From Acidimicrobiia bacterium (lineage in GTDB: Bacteria; Actinomycetota; Acidimicrobiia; Acidimicrobiales; Aldehydirespiratoraceae): a stretch of DNA of 64,000 bases. The stretch lies in assembly GCA_022819505.1 (NCBI GenBank), contig JAJEHD010000009.1:1-64000 (forward strand), given 5' to 3'. Both the position numbers and the translations under genes were made by a program. The notes beneath the pieces were generated by a model. The model was not told the origin of the DNA. It searched no databases and saw only the letters and a program-made list of their open reading frames with translations. Below, piece by piece: positions 36,452-45,599 of the stretch (position 1 is the first letter of the stretch; every line of letters starts with the position of its first letter).

Positions 36452-37462
36452 TCAGCCGATCTCGGCGACAGGAACGGGGCGGCCCTCGCGGACCGAGGCC
36501 CAGGCGGCCAGGCCCATCACCAGCGGCGCCCGCCCATCGGCCAGCGTGACCGGCGAGGGCCCGCCGTGCACCATGGCGACGAACGCGTTCCACTCAGCCT
36601 CATACGACGGGATGTAGCGATCCAGGAAGAAGTACGGCAGCGGCCTGCCGTGTGATCCGTCGGCGTCCCAGTAGCTGGCCGTGGCCGAGGTCGGGTTGTC
36701 CGAGCACGCCATACCGGCCGAGCCGAAGGCCTCCAGCCGTTGGTCGTAGCCGTACACAGCCCGGCGGCTGTTGTCGATGGTGGTGATGGCCCCGTTGGCG
36801 TGGGTCACGATCACCACGGCGGTGTCGAGGTCGCCAGCCTCGCCGATGGCCGGATCGACTCTCACACCGCCGGTGGCGTACACCTCGACCGCCTCGCTGC
36901 CGGTGACGAAGCGGGCCATGTCGAAGTCGTGGATGGTCATGTCGCAGAAGATCCCGCCCGACACCTCGATGTAGGAGATGGGCGGCGGGTCAGGGTCGCG
37001 GCTGGAGATACGGACCAGGTGCACGTCGCCCACCTCACCGGCAGCCACCCGGTCGCGCACGTGGCGGTGGGCGGAGTCGAAGCGCCGGTTGAAGCCGACC
37101 TGCACGCCGATGCCGGCCTCGGTAGCCGCCGCGATGCCCCGGTCGACCTCGGCCAGATCTAGCGACAGCGGCTTCTCGACGAAGGCCGGCTTGCCGGCAG
37201 CGGCCGCCTCCACGAGCAGGTCGATGTGGGTGTCGGTGGAGCTGCAGATCGCCACCGCGTCCACGTCGTCGGCCTCGATCAGCTCGGCCGCGCTGGACGC
37301 ATGCTGAGCGCCGTAGGCCTCCGCCACCGAGGCCGCAGCCTCGCTGAACACGTCGTAGACAGCGGCCAGGGTCGTGCCTTGGACCCGGCGGGAGAGCAAC
37401 TCGGCGTGCATGTAGCCGATGCGCCCGCAGCCCAGCAGCCCGATACGGACCGGATCGCTCAT
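36452..37462 (-). CDS. iolG: Inositol 2-dehydrogenase-like Gfo/Idh/MocA oxidoreductase
   Basis: RIGLLGCGRIGYMHAELL, AFVEKPLSLDLAEVDRG, GVQVGFNRRFDSAHRHVRDRVAAGEVGDVHLVRISSRDPDPPPISYI. Confidence 0.88.
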   Translation of the reverse strand: MSDPVRIGLLGCGRIGYMHAELLSRRVQGTTLAAVYDVFSEAAASVAEAYGAQHASSAAELIEADDVDAVAICSSTDTHIDLLVEAAAAGKPAFVEKPLSLDLAEVDRGIAAATEAGIGVQVGFNRRFDSAHRHVRDRVAAGEVGDVHLVRISSRDPDPPPISYIEVSGGIFCDMTIHDFDMARFVTGSEAVEVYATGGVRVDPAIGEAGDLDTAVVIVTHANGAITTIDNSRRAVYGYDQRLEAFGSAGMACSDNPTSATASYWDADGSHGRPLPYFFLDRYIPSYEAEWNAFVAMVHGGPSPVTLADGRAPLVMGLAAWASVREGRPVPVAEIG

Positions 37463-38907
37463 TCGCCGACCGGTTGCGGCACCAGGCGCGACACCACCCG
37501 CCCGTTGCGCACAGCCACGTCGTAGAGGGTGATCGGCTCGGTGGCGGGAAGGCGCAGCGCCTCACCGGTGCACAGGTCGAAGCAGCCGTTGTGCTTGGGG
37601 CACTCGATCAGGCCGTCGAGCACGACACCCTCGGCGAGATGGGCCTGGCCGTGGGTGCACAGTCCGTCGCTGAGCACGAACTCGCCGCCCGCAGGGGCGT
37701 CCTCGAGATCGTCGGCGTCGAGCCGGTACAGGGCGTAGGTGTCGTGGCCGTGGTCGAGGCGCCGGGCCGAGTTGGGGCTGAGGCCCTCGGCCGGACCGAG
37801 GTCGACCAGCCCGTCGTGCACCTCCCCGGCCCAGGCGGTGACCCCGGTGTTCACGAACGACCGCGGCGCGCCGGCGACGTCGGGCATGTCCGGTCGGGGG
37901 TCGTCGTAGGACGGGTCTTGCCACTGGCGGCGCAGCGTGGTGAAGATCCGGCGGTAAGCGCTGATCGAGGACCGGTCCGCCGGGGCCAGGTACTCCTTGA
38001 TCTCCTCGTGGAGGGCGGGTAGGGCGTAGTAGGGCACGGTCGGGAAGATGTGGTGCTCGACGTGGTAGTTCATATTGGAGTACAGGAACCGCAGGAACGG
38101 GTTCATGTACACCGTGCGGGAGTTGTAGCGATGGTCGAGCACGTCCTCTCGCAGGCCCGCATGCTGCATCGCCCCGAAGAACACCATGAGCCAGGCCCCG
38201 TAGAAGGTGGGCAGCCCGATGTACAGCGCGGGGACGATCGAGCCGATGGCCACGCACCACACTCCTGTGCCGGCCAGCACGGCGATGTAGGCCCGCGACT
38301 CCCATTTGAGCTTGGGCAGCTCGTCTTCGGGGATGAAGTCCCGGGCATCGTCGTCGATGCGGCCAGCGGCGTGCTTGAGGGTGCGCCACACCGCCTTGGG
38401 CAGGATCGCCACCGGCAGGTACACGCCCAGCACGGTGCGCAGCGAACCCGGGCGGGGAAACATGATCTCCGGGTCGCGCCCCACCACGATGGTGTCGGTG
38501 TGGTGGCGCACGTGCGACCAGCGCCACAGGGTGGGCTGGCGCAGCAGCATGAATGACGCGATGTAGTAGACGACGTCGTTCATCCACTTGGTGCGGAAGG
38601 CGGTGCCGTGGCCGCACTCGTGCCAGCGGGAGTCGCCCGCCCCGCCGTAGAGGGCGCCGTAGGCCATGAAGGCGGGCACGGCCCACCAGGAGCCGAGCGC
38701 CTGGAAGGCGAGGTAGCCGAAGACGGCCAGCAGGCCGAGCCACAGGATGGTGTCGCGGGCCGCTCGGGCGTTGGTGCGGACCTGCAGGGCCCGCAACCGC
38801 TCTGGGTCGATTGGCGGGCGGAACCACTCTGCCTCCACCAGGCCCCGGTCGATCGCCAGCCTGGAGTCCTCACCCGTGAGGCCGTAGTCCCGCATGACCG
38901 CAGTCAC
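37459..38907 (-). CDS. Fatty-acid-desaturase-type di-iron oxygenase fused to C-terminal Rieske ferredoxin domain (MocD-MocE-like fusion)
   Basis: His boxes HECGH, HVRHH, HVEHH in a multi-TM protein; C-terminal Rieske CTH-x16-CPKH (LCTHGQAHLAEGVVLDGLIECPKHNGCFDLCTGEAL). Confidence 0.85.
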   Translation of the reverse strand: MTAVMRDYGLTGEDSRLAIDRGLVEAEWFRPPIDPERLRALQVRTNARAARDTILWLGLLAVFGYLAFQALGSWWAVPAFMAYGALYGGAGDSRWHECGHGTAFRTKWMNDVVYYIASFMLLRQPTLWRWSHVRHHTDTIVVGRDPEIMFPRPGSLRTVLGVYLPVAILPKAVWRTLKHAAGRIDDDARDFIPEDELPKLKWESRAYIAVLAGTGVWCVAIGSIVPALYIGLPTFYGAWLMVFFGAMQHAGLREDVLDHRYNSRTVYMNPFLRFLYSNMNYHVEHHIFPTVPYYALPALHEEIKEYLAPADRSSISAYRRIFTTLRRQWQDPSYDDPRPDMPDVAGAPRSFVNTGVTAWAGEVHDGLVDLGPAEGLSPNSARRLDHGHDTYALYRLDADDLEDAPAGGEFVLSDGLCTHGQAHLAEGVVLDGLIECPKHNGCFDLCTGEALRLPATEPITLYDVAVRNGRVVSRLVPQPVGE

Positions 38908-39761
38908 GGCTGAACCCCGGAATCGGGCGGCCACCGGCCCAGCTCGGGGCCCGGAAACACGGAGTCTCCTGCGCCCAGGACCGTCTGGTCCCACTCCACC
39001 ACCGCGCCGGTCATCATCCCCGAGTCTGCCGTGGCCAGATGGACGATGGTGCGGGCGATCTCGGTGGGCTTGATGAGCTGGCCGAAGGGCATCTCGGCCT
39101 CGGCTTGCTCCAGCCAGCCGTCGGCGGCGCCGTCGAAGGTGCGCTGCACGACATCCTCGTTGGGGGTGTCCATCCAACCGGGGCACAGCAGGTTGACCCG
39201 TATGCGGTGGCGCATGAGCGAGAAGGCGAGGTTGCGGGTCATGGCCACTAGAGCGCCCTTCGACGTGGAGTACGGAAGCAGCTTCGGCGGGCCGCCCCGG
39301 CCCGCGATCGACCCGATGAGCACGATGGTTCCCTCGACCCGCTCGCGGGCCATGATCCGGGCCACTCCCTGGCTGAGGAGCCCGGGAGCCTTGACGTTCA
39401 GCGCCAGCATGGCGTCCCACAACTCGGGCGTGGTGTCCCACACGGTGCCCCGGTCGGTGACGGCCGCGCAATTGACGAAGCTGTGGCAGACGCCGAACCT
39501 CTCGTCCAGAGTCGCGACGACCTCGGCGCAGGCGTCCGAATGGGAGAGATCCGCGGACAGAAACTCCGCACGGCAGTCCAGGCTCGCCAGCGACGCGGCC
39601 GCGGCCACGCCCTTGACCGGGTCGCGGCCCACCAGCAGTAGTCCGGCCGCGCCCTCGGCGACCAGCCGCTCCCCCACCGCGTAGCCCAGCCCCTGCGACC
39701 CTCCGGTGATCAACGCGATCCCGCCGCCGAAGGAAGCCGTCGACTGTCCCATGGTCACCAC
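38904..39761 (-). CDS. Short-chain dehydrogenase/reductase
   Basis: ALITGGSQGLGYAVGERL, GSIAGRGGPPKLLPYSTSKGALVAMTRNLA, RVNLLCPGWMDTP. Confidence 0.9.
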   Translation of the reverse strand: MVTMGQSTASFGGGIALITGGSQGLGYAVGERLVAEGAAGLLLVGRDPVKGVAAAASLASLDCRAEFLSADLSHSDACAEVVATLDERFGVCHSFVNCAAVTDRGTVWDTTPELWDAMLALNVKAPGLLSQGVARIMARERVEGTIVLIGSIAGRGGPPKLLPYSTSKGALVAMTRNLAFSLMRHRIRVNLLCPGWMDTPNEDVVQRTFDGAADGWLEQAEAEMPFGQLIKPTEIARTIVHLATADSGMMTGAVVEWDQTVLGAGDSVFPGPELGRWPPDSGVQP

Positions 39762-41635
39762 ACCCTCTGGCTGGCCCGGCCGGCCTCCATGGCCTCGCGG
39801 GCCGCCCTCACCGACGGGCTGGAGCTCACCTCGGGCACCCCGACCTCCCAGAACGAGCCGCCCTCGGTCCAGGTGTGGGGATGGGTCCTAAGAGCGATCA
39901 CATAGGTGCGGTCGGCGGCTCGGGCCCGCTCGATGGCCGCCTCCAGCTCGGCGATAGTGCCAACCGTCTCGGTCTCACAGCCCAGCGACGCCGCGTGGGC
40001 CGCGAAGTCGACGGCGACCAGCCGCTCGGTGCGGCAGTCGGCGAACAGGTTGTTGAACGACGCCCCGCCCTGGTTGACCTGGAGCCGGTCGATAACCGCG
40101 TAGCCGCCGTTGTCGCACACGATCACGATGAGCTTGTGACCGGTGAGCACCGTGCTGTAGAGGTCGCTGTTCATCATCAGGTACGAGCCGTCGCCCAGCA
40201 GCACCATCACCTCGCGCTCGGGCATGGCCATCTTGGCCCCCCAGGCGCCCGAGATCTCGTAACCCATGCACGAGTAGCCGTACTCGCAGTCGAAAGAGTG
40301 CACGGTGCTGGCCCGCCAGCCGTTGACCAGCTCCCCGGGCAGGCCTCCGGCCGCGGCGACCACGTAGGTCGAGGGGTCGGCGGCCCGATCGACCGCGCCG
40401 ACGACCTGCGCGTAGGTGGGCAGATCGGCGTGGGGGTCCGGGGAGCGGTCGCCGCCCGCGGCGCCGACCGTCACCGGCGCGGCGATCTTGTCGATGTAGG
40501 CGTGGTACTGGGCGGTCTCGGACGCGGCCCGCGCCGTCCAGCCGGCACCGGCCCGGTAGTTGCCGAGGGCCGCTCCGAGCTCGATGAGGCCCTCGCGGGC
40601 GTCGGCCACCAGCGGCAGGCACATGTGCTTGGTGGCGTCGAAGCGGGCCGCGTTGAGCCCGACGATGGCGGCCGACTCGTCGCCGAACACCGTCCAGGAG
40701 CCGGTGGTGAAGTCCTGCATCCTCGTGCCCACGGCCAGCACCGCATCGGCCTGCGCCGCCATGGCGTTGGCCGAGGTGCATCCGGTGACCCCGATGGGGC
40801 CGCAGTTGAGCGGATGGTGGGCCGGCAGCGAGGTCCGGCCCGCAGTGGTCTCGACCACCGGGATGCCGTGGGCCTCGGCGAAGGCGGCGAGCTGTTCCTC
40901 GGCGAGGGACCAGCGGACCCCTCCGCCCGCGATGATGAGCGGCCGCTCGGCGGAGGTCAGCGCGGCTGCGGCCCGCCGTAGCTCACCCGAATCGGGACGG
41001 GGCCGGCGGATGCGGTGTAGCGTCTCGTCGAAGAATCGGACCGGATAGTCGTAGGCCTGCGCCTGCACGTCCTGGGGCAGCGCGATGAACGCCGGGCCGC
41101 AGTCGGCGGGATCGAGCATCGTGTTGACCGCGTGGGGCAGCGACTGCACCACCTGCTCGGGGGTGGTGATCCGGTCCCAGTAGCGCACCACCGCCCGGAA
41201 GGCGTCGTTGACGGTGGTGGCCGGCGCGCCGAAGTGCTCCACCTGCTGCAGCACGGGATCCACGATGCGGTGATCGAACGTGTCGCCGGCCAGCACCAGC
41301 ATCGGCAGCCGGTTGGCCATGGCCACCGCGGCCGCGGTCACCATGTTGGTGGCACCGGGGCCGACCGAACTGGACGCCACCATGATCCGGCGCCGTTTGG
41401 AGGCCCGGGCGAACCCGCAGGCGGCCAGGGCCATCCCCTGCTCGTTCTGGCCCCTCCAGGTGGGTAGTGCGTCCTGGACCTGCTCGAGTTCATGGCCCAG
41501 GCAGGTGACGTTGCCGTGACCGAAGATGGCGAACACCCCTGCGAACAGCGGCACCACGCCGCCGTCGACCTCGGTGCGCTGGGCGGCCAGGTAGCGCACG
41601 ACGGCGCCCGATGTAGTCAGCCTGATTGTGTCCAT
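39755..41635 (-). CDS. iolD: 3D-(3,5/4)-trihydroxycyclohexane-1,2-dione acylhydrolase
   Basis: ThDP-enzyme: VPLFAGVFAIFGHGNVTCLGHELEQVQDALPTWRGQNEQGMALAACGFA; MVLLGDGSYLMMNSDLYSTVLTGHKLIVIVCDNGGYAVIDRLQ. Confidence 0.95.
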   Translation of the reverse strand: MDTIRLTTSGAVVRYLAAQRTEVDGGVVPLFAGVFAIFGHGNVTCLGHELEQVQDALPTWRGQNEQGMALAACGFARASKRRRIMVASSSVGPGATNMVTAAAVAMANRLPMLVLAGDTFDHRIVDPVLQQVEHFGAPATTVNDAFRAVVRYWDRITTPEQVVQSLPHAVNTMLDPADCGPAFIALPQDVQAQAYDYPVRFFDETLHRIRRPRPDSGELRRAAAALTSAERPLIIAGGGVRWSLAEEQLAAFAEAHGIPVVETTAGRTSLPAHHPLNCGPIGVTGCTSANAMAAQADAVLAVGTRMQDFTTGSWTVFGDESAAIVGLNAARFDATKHMCLPLVADAREGLIELGAALGNYRAGAGWTARAASETAQYHAYIDKIAAPVTVGAAGGDRSPDPHADLPTYAQVVGAVDRAADPSTYVVAAAGGLPGELVNGWRASTVHSFDCEYGYSCMGYEISGAWGAKMAMPEREVMVLLGDGSYLMMNSDLYSTVLTGHKLIVIVCDNGGYAVIDRLQVNQGGASFNNLFADCRTERLVAVDFAAHAASLGCETETVGTIAELEAAIERARAADRTYVIALRTHPHTWTEGGSFWEVGVPEVSSSPSVRAAREAMEAGRASQRVW

Positions 41636-41658
41636 GGCTGCTGCCCTTCCGCTCGGCC

Positions 41659-42834
41659 CTAGTCGATCCTCACCGACACCACGTCCGTCCAGGAGCCGGT
41701 CTCCCAGCTTCGCAGCAGCGCGGCCTGAACGCTCACGTACTCCAGCGCCTGCTCCATCCCCGCGGAGTGCGGGCGGCCCTCGGCCACCGCGGCCAGGAAC
41801 TCGTGATCCTGGATGGTCACCACGTCCTCGAAGCCGATCGAGTTGGCCTCGCCGGGAACGAAGCCGGCGTGGTACGGGTGGCGCTCCCCGGCGTAGACGG
41901 TGGTGTAGCCACGGTCGCCGTCGACGAGCTTGAACAACCGGATCTCGTTCATTGTCTCGAAGTTCCAGCTGAGCGCGCCGCCGGTGCCGTGGACGTCGAA
42001 GGCCATCTGGCTCTGGGGCCCCACCATCGTGCGGCTCGTCTCGAAGGTGCCGCGGCTGCCGTTGGCGAACACCGCCATCGCCCCGAAGTAGTCCTCATTG
42101 GTGACCACGCCCACCGGGTCGTCGGGCCCGCCCCGGTCGTAGTGGGTGCCCGACGCCGACGGAAGCGGCCGCTCCTTGATGAACGTCTCGCCGGTGCCCA
42201 CCACCCGCACGATGGGGCCGTTGATCATCATGGCCAAGTCGATGGCGTGGCTGAGGATGTCGGTGGACACGCCGTGCCCGGCCTGCTCGAGCAGGAAGCG
42301 CCAGCTGAGCAGGCCCAGGGGGTCGGCGCCGTACATGGAGAAGAAACGGCCCCGGTAGTTGGTTATCTCGCCCAGCTCGCCGGCCTCGATCAGGTTGCGG
42401 GCGTGCTGCACCAGCGGCACGAACCGGTAGTTGTACCCGACACCGGTTATGACGCCGGCGTCTCGGCAGGCCTTCTCGGCCCGGGCCGTCTGGGCGGGAG
42501 TGCCCCCGACCGGCTTCTCACAGAAGACGTGCTTGCCGGCCGCGGCGGCGGCCTCGACCATCTCGCAGTGCACCATGTTGGGCGCGCAGATGGCGACCAC
42601 ATCCACATCGGGATGGTCCACCGCGGCCCGCCAGTCGCCGGTGGCCTCGCGGAAGCCGAAGTCGTTCAACGCGGTGGCTCGGCGCGACTCCAGGGTGTCG
42701 GCGCACACGGTCAGCTCGGCCCGGTATGCGAGGCCGTCGAAGATCATGGGCAGGCGGGCGTAGGAGCGGGCGTGGGCCTGGCCCATCCAGCCGAAGCCGA
42801 TGACGGCCACCCCGAGACGGCGCTGGGAGCTCAC
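41659..42834 (-). CDS. Gfo/Idh/MocA-family oxidoreductase
   Basis: GVAVIGFGWMGQAHARSY, HVFCEKPVGGTPAQTARAEKACRDAGVITGVGYNYRFVP; GTG start overlaps upstream TGA. Confidence 0.88.
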   Translation of the reverse strand: MSSQRRLGVAVIGFGWMGQAHARSYARLPMIFDGLAYRAELTVCADTLESRRATALNDFGFREATGDWRAAVDHPDVDVVAICAPNMVHCEMVEAAAAAGKHVFCEKPVGGTPAQTARAEKACRDAGVITGVGYNYRFVPLVQHARNLIEAGELGEITNYRGRFFSMYGADPLGLLSWRFLLEQAGHGVSTDILSHAIDLAMMINGPIVRVVGTGETFIKERPLPSASGTHYDRGGPDDPVGVVTNEDYFGAMAVFANGSRGTFETSRTMVGPQSQMAFDVHGTGGALSWNFETMNEIRLFKLVDGDRGYTTVYAGERHPYHAGFVPGEANSIGFEDVVTIQDHEFLAAVAEGRPHSAGMEQALEYVSVQAALLRSWETGSWTDVVSVRID

Positions 42835-43790
42835 CGGCCCTCCCGCCGCCGGTCCACTGCCGGGTCGGCAGCCGCGGGGTCCAGCAGGTGCTGGGGGGTG
42901 CCGCCGCGCAGCCACTCCACCGCCTGGCCCAGGGCTTGACTGATCAGCCGCACCGTTCCGACGGTGGTGGACGAGGCGATGTGCGGGGTGACTATCACGT
43001 TGTCACGCCCGAGCAGCGGGTGACCCTCGGGCAGAGGCTCGGGCTCGGTGACGTCGAGGCCGGCCCCGGCGATTCGGCCCGACTCCAGCCCGGCGAGCAA
43101 TGCGTCGTGGTCGATCAACGAGCCGCGGGCGCAATTGATGACGATCACCCCAGGTTTCATCGCTGCGATGGTGGAAGTACTGACGATGTGGCGGGTCGCA
43201 GCCGTGGCCGGTGCGTGGAGCGACACGGCGTCGCTGCCGCGCCAGAGTTCATCGAGTTCCACGCTCTCGGCCACGCCCGCCAGGAGGGAGGGATCCAGGT
43301 AGGGATCGCAGACCTGCACTCTCATGCCCAGGGCAGCCCCGTAGCGGGCCACGCGGCCGCCGATGCGGCCGCCGCCGAGCAACCCCAGGGTCCTGCCTTC
43401 GAGTTCTAGGGCGCCGTGGGCAGCCTGATAGTTGCCAAGACCGGCGCGCAGCCGGTGCTCCGCGGGCTTGATCCGTTTGGACACGGCCAGCAGCAACGCC
43501 AGAGCGTGCTCGGCGGTGGAGACCGTGGGAGCGTCGGGTGCATTGCACGCTGCCACCCCGACCGACGCGCAAGAGGCAGGATCGACGTTGTCGTAGCCGA
43601 TGCCGGCACGGACCACCACTTTGAGGCGGGGCAGGCGATCACAGACGGATGCGTCCCAGGGCTCGCTGGCTCCCACCACCACGCCGTCGGCCGCGGTCAG
43701 ATCGTCGGTGAGCTCGATGCCGTCGGGAACGGCCACCCCGGGCGGCGGCGGTCGATCGATCCGGATGCGCCACGGCGCGGCCCTGCTCAT
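42831..43790 (-). CDS. D-isomer 2-hydroxyacid dehydrogenase
   Basis: LGLLGGGRIGGRVARYGAALGMRVQVCDP, VIVINCARGSLIDHDALLAGL, VTPHIASSTT. Confidence 0.9.
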   Translation of the reverse strand: MSRAAPWRIRIDRPPPPGVAVPDGIELTDDLTAADGVVVGASEPWDASVCDRLPRLKVVVRAGIGYDNVDPASCASVGVAACNAPDAPTVSTAEHALALLLAVSKRIKPAEHRLRAGLGNYQAAHGALELEGRTLGLLGGGRIGGRVARYGAALGMRVQVCDPYLDPSLLAGVAESVELDELWRGSDAVSLHAPATAATRHIVSTSTIAAMKPGVIVINCARGSLIDHDALLAGLESGRIAGAGLDVTEPEPLPEGHPLLGRDNVIVTPHIASSTTVGTVRLISQALGQAVEWLRGGTPQHLLDPAAADPAVDRRREGR

Positions 43791-44752
43791 GCGGCGTCCA
43801 CCTCCTCCACCCCGGCTCCGGCGATCACCGCGTCTATCTCGGCCGCGGTGGGCATGGCGTCGGCACAGGTCAGCCGGCCGGCCACGATGGCGCCGGCCGC
43901 GTTGGCCCTGGTCACCATGGTTACCGGGTCGAGGCCGGCCAGCAGCCCGTCGGCCAGCGCACCGCCGAAGGCGTCACCGGCGCCGAGACCGCACACGACC
44001 TCCACCCTCACCGGCGCGACGGACCAGCGGCCGTCGGCGGTGGCCACGAGCACGCCGTCGGCGCCCATCTTGACGACCGCCAGCAATACGCCCCGCTCCA
44101 GCAGCCGGTCGGCGGCAGTGTCGGGATCGGAGGATCCCACCGCGATCTCGCACTCCGTCCGATTGCCCACCGCCACGGTTACCCGGTCGATGGCCGGGCC
44201 GATCTCGGCGCGGGCCTCGGCGGGCGAGGACCAGAAGCTGTCGCGGTAGTCGAGGTCGAGCACGGTGTGCTCCTTCCGGGCGCGCCGTTCCAGCAGGGCG
44301 CGAACGGCTGATCGGGACGGCTCCTGTGCGAACCGCGAACCAGTCACCCACAGCACTGGGACCGCGGCAGCGGCAGCCGGCATGTCGTCGATGGTCAGGT
44401 TCATCTCCGGGCCGCGGGGCTCGCGGTAGAACAGCAGCGGTGGATCAGTCGGCGGGTCCAGCGCGCAGAATGCGAGCGCCGTGCGCAGTTCGGGGTCGAC
44501 CGACACGTAGTCGTTGACCACACCGAAGCGCTCGGCGAGCGCGGTGCGGATGTACTCGCCGAAGCCGTCGTCGCCGACCCGGGTGACCACCGCCACCCGG
44601 CGGCCCAGCCGGGCCGCGGCCACGGCCACGTTGGTGGGCGACCCGCCGATCGACTTGGCGAACGACTCCACCCCGCTGAGGGGAACCCCGCTCTGCTGCG
44701 GGTACAGGTCGACGCTCACCCGGCCGACTGTAAGCAGCTCCAACCCGGTCAT
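43787..44752 (-). CDS. iolC: 5-dehydro-2-deoxygluconokinase (PfkB family)
   Basis: LLTVGRVSVDLYPQQSGVPLSGVESFAKSIGGSPTNVAVAAARLGRRVAVVTRVGDDGFG, VVCGLGAGDAFGGALADGLL. Confidence 0.92.
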   Translation of the reverse strand: MTGLELLTVGRVSVDLYPQQSGVPLSGVESFAKSIGGSPTNVAVAAARLGRRVAVVTRVGDDGFGEYIRTALAERFGVVNDYVSVDPELRTALAFCALDPPTDPPLLFYREPRGPEMNLTIDDMPAAAAAVPVLWVTGSRFAQEPSRSAVRALLERRARKEHTVLDLDYRDSFWSSPAEARAEIGPAIDRVTVAVGNRTECEIAVGSSDPDTAADRLLERGVLLAVVKMGADGVLVATADGRWSVAPVRVEVVCGLGAGDAFGGALADGLLAGLDPVTMVTRANAAGAIVAGRLTCADAMPTAAEIDAVIAGAGVEEVDAA

Positions 44753-44813
44753 GAACCTGGATCCCGCTTGTCGACGACCTCGGTCGCGGCGGCTCGGGCC
44801 AGCCCGCTCACCT

Positions 44814-45599
44814 TCAGTTGGCGCTGGACTCGGCCAGCTCGTGCTGCAGTTCCTCCAGCTCGGCCCCGCCCGCCATGAGCTGGGTCAGCTCGGACTGCGA
44901 CAACTCGTCCTTGGCCCAGTTGCCCAGCGACACGCCCCGCTGCAGGATTACGAACCGGTCGCCGACGGGGTAGGCGTGGTTGGGATTGTGGGTGATGAAG
45001 ATCACGGCCAGGCCCTGATCACGGGCCTCGACGATGCGGCGCAGCACCACGCCGGACTGCTTCACTCCCAGCGCGGACGTGGGCTCGTCGAGGATCAGGA
45101 CGCGGGCGCCGAAATAGCTGGCCCGGGCGATGGCAACCGACTGGCGCTCGCCGCCGGACAGGGTGCCGACACTCTGCTCGGTGTCGCGGATGTCGATGCC
45201 CATCTTGGCCATCTCCTCCTTGGCGATCCTCTTGGCTTCGTCGATGTCGATCTGGCGGAACGGAAACATTCCCTTCTTGGGCTCCTGGCCCAGGAAGAAG
45301 TTCCGCCACACCGACATGAGCGGCACCATTGCCAGGTCCTGGTAGACGGTGGCGATGCCGGCGGCCAGGGCCTGCCGGGGGTGGGCGAACCGGACCTTGG
45401 AACCCTCGAGGATCAGTTCGCCCTCATCGTGCTGGTGCACGCCGGCCAGGATCTTGATGAAGGTGGACTTGCCGGCGCCGTTGTCGCCCAGCACGCACGT
45501 GACCTCGCCGGGGTTCACCGTCGTGGTGACTCCGGTGAGGGCGATGATGTTGCCGTAGAACTTCGAGATGTTCCTCAGCTCGAGGAAGTCGGTGCTCAT
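44814..45599 (-). CDS. Sugar ABC transporter ATP-binding protein
   Basis: [18 protein letters not shown] Walker [17 protein letters not shown] signature, [12 protein letters not shown]. Confidence 0.95.
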   Translation of the reverse strand: MSTDFLELRNISKFYGNIIALTGVTTTVNPGEVTCVLGDNGAGKSTFIKILAGVHQHDEGELILEGSKVRFAHPRQALAAGIATVYQDLAMVPLMSVWRNFFLGQEPKKGMFPFRQIDIDEAKRIAKEEMAKMGIDIRDTEQSVGTLSGGERQSVAIARASYFGARVLILDEPTSALGVKQSGVVLRRIVEARDQGLAVIFITHNPNHAYPVGDRFVILQRGVSLGNWAKDELSQSELTQLMAGGAELEELQHELAESSAN

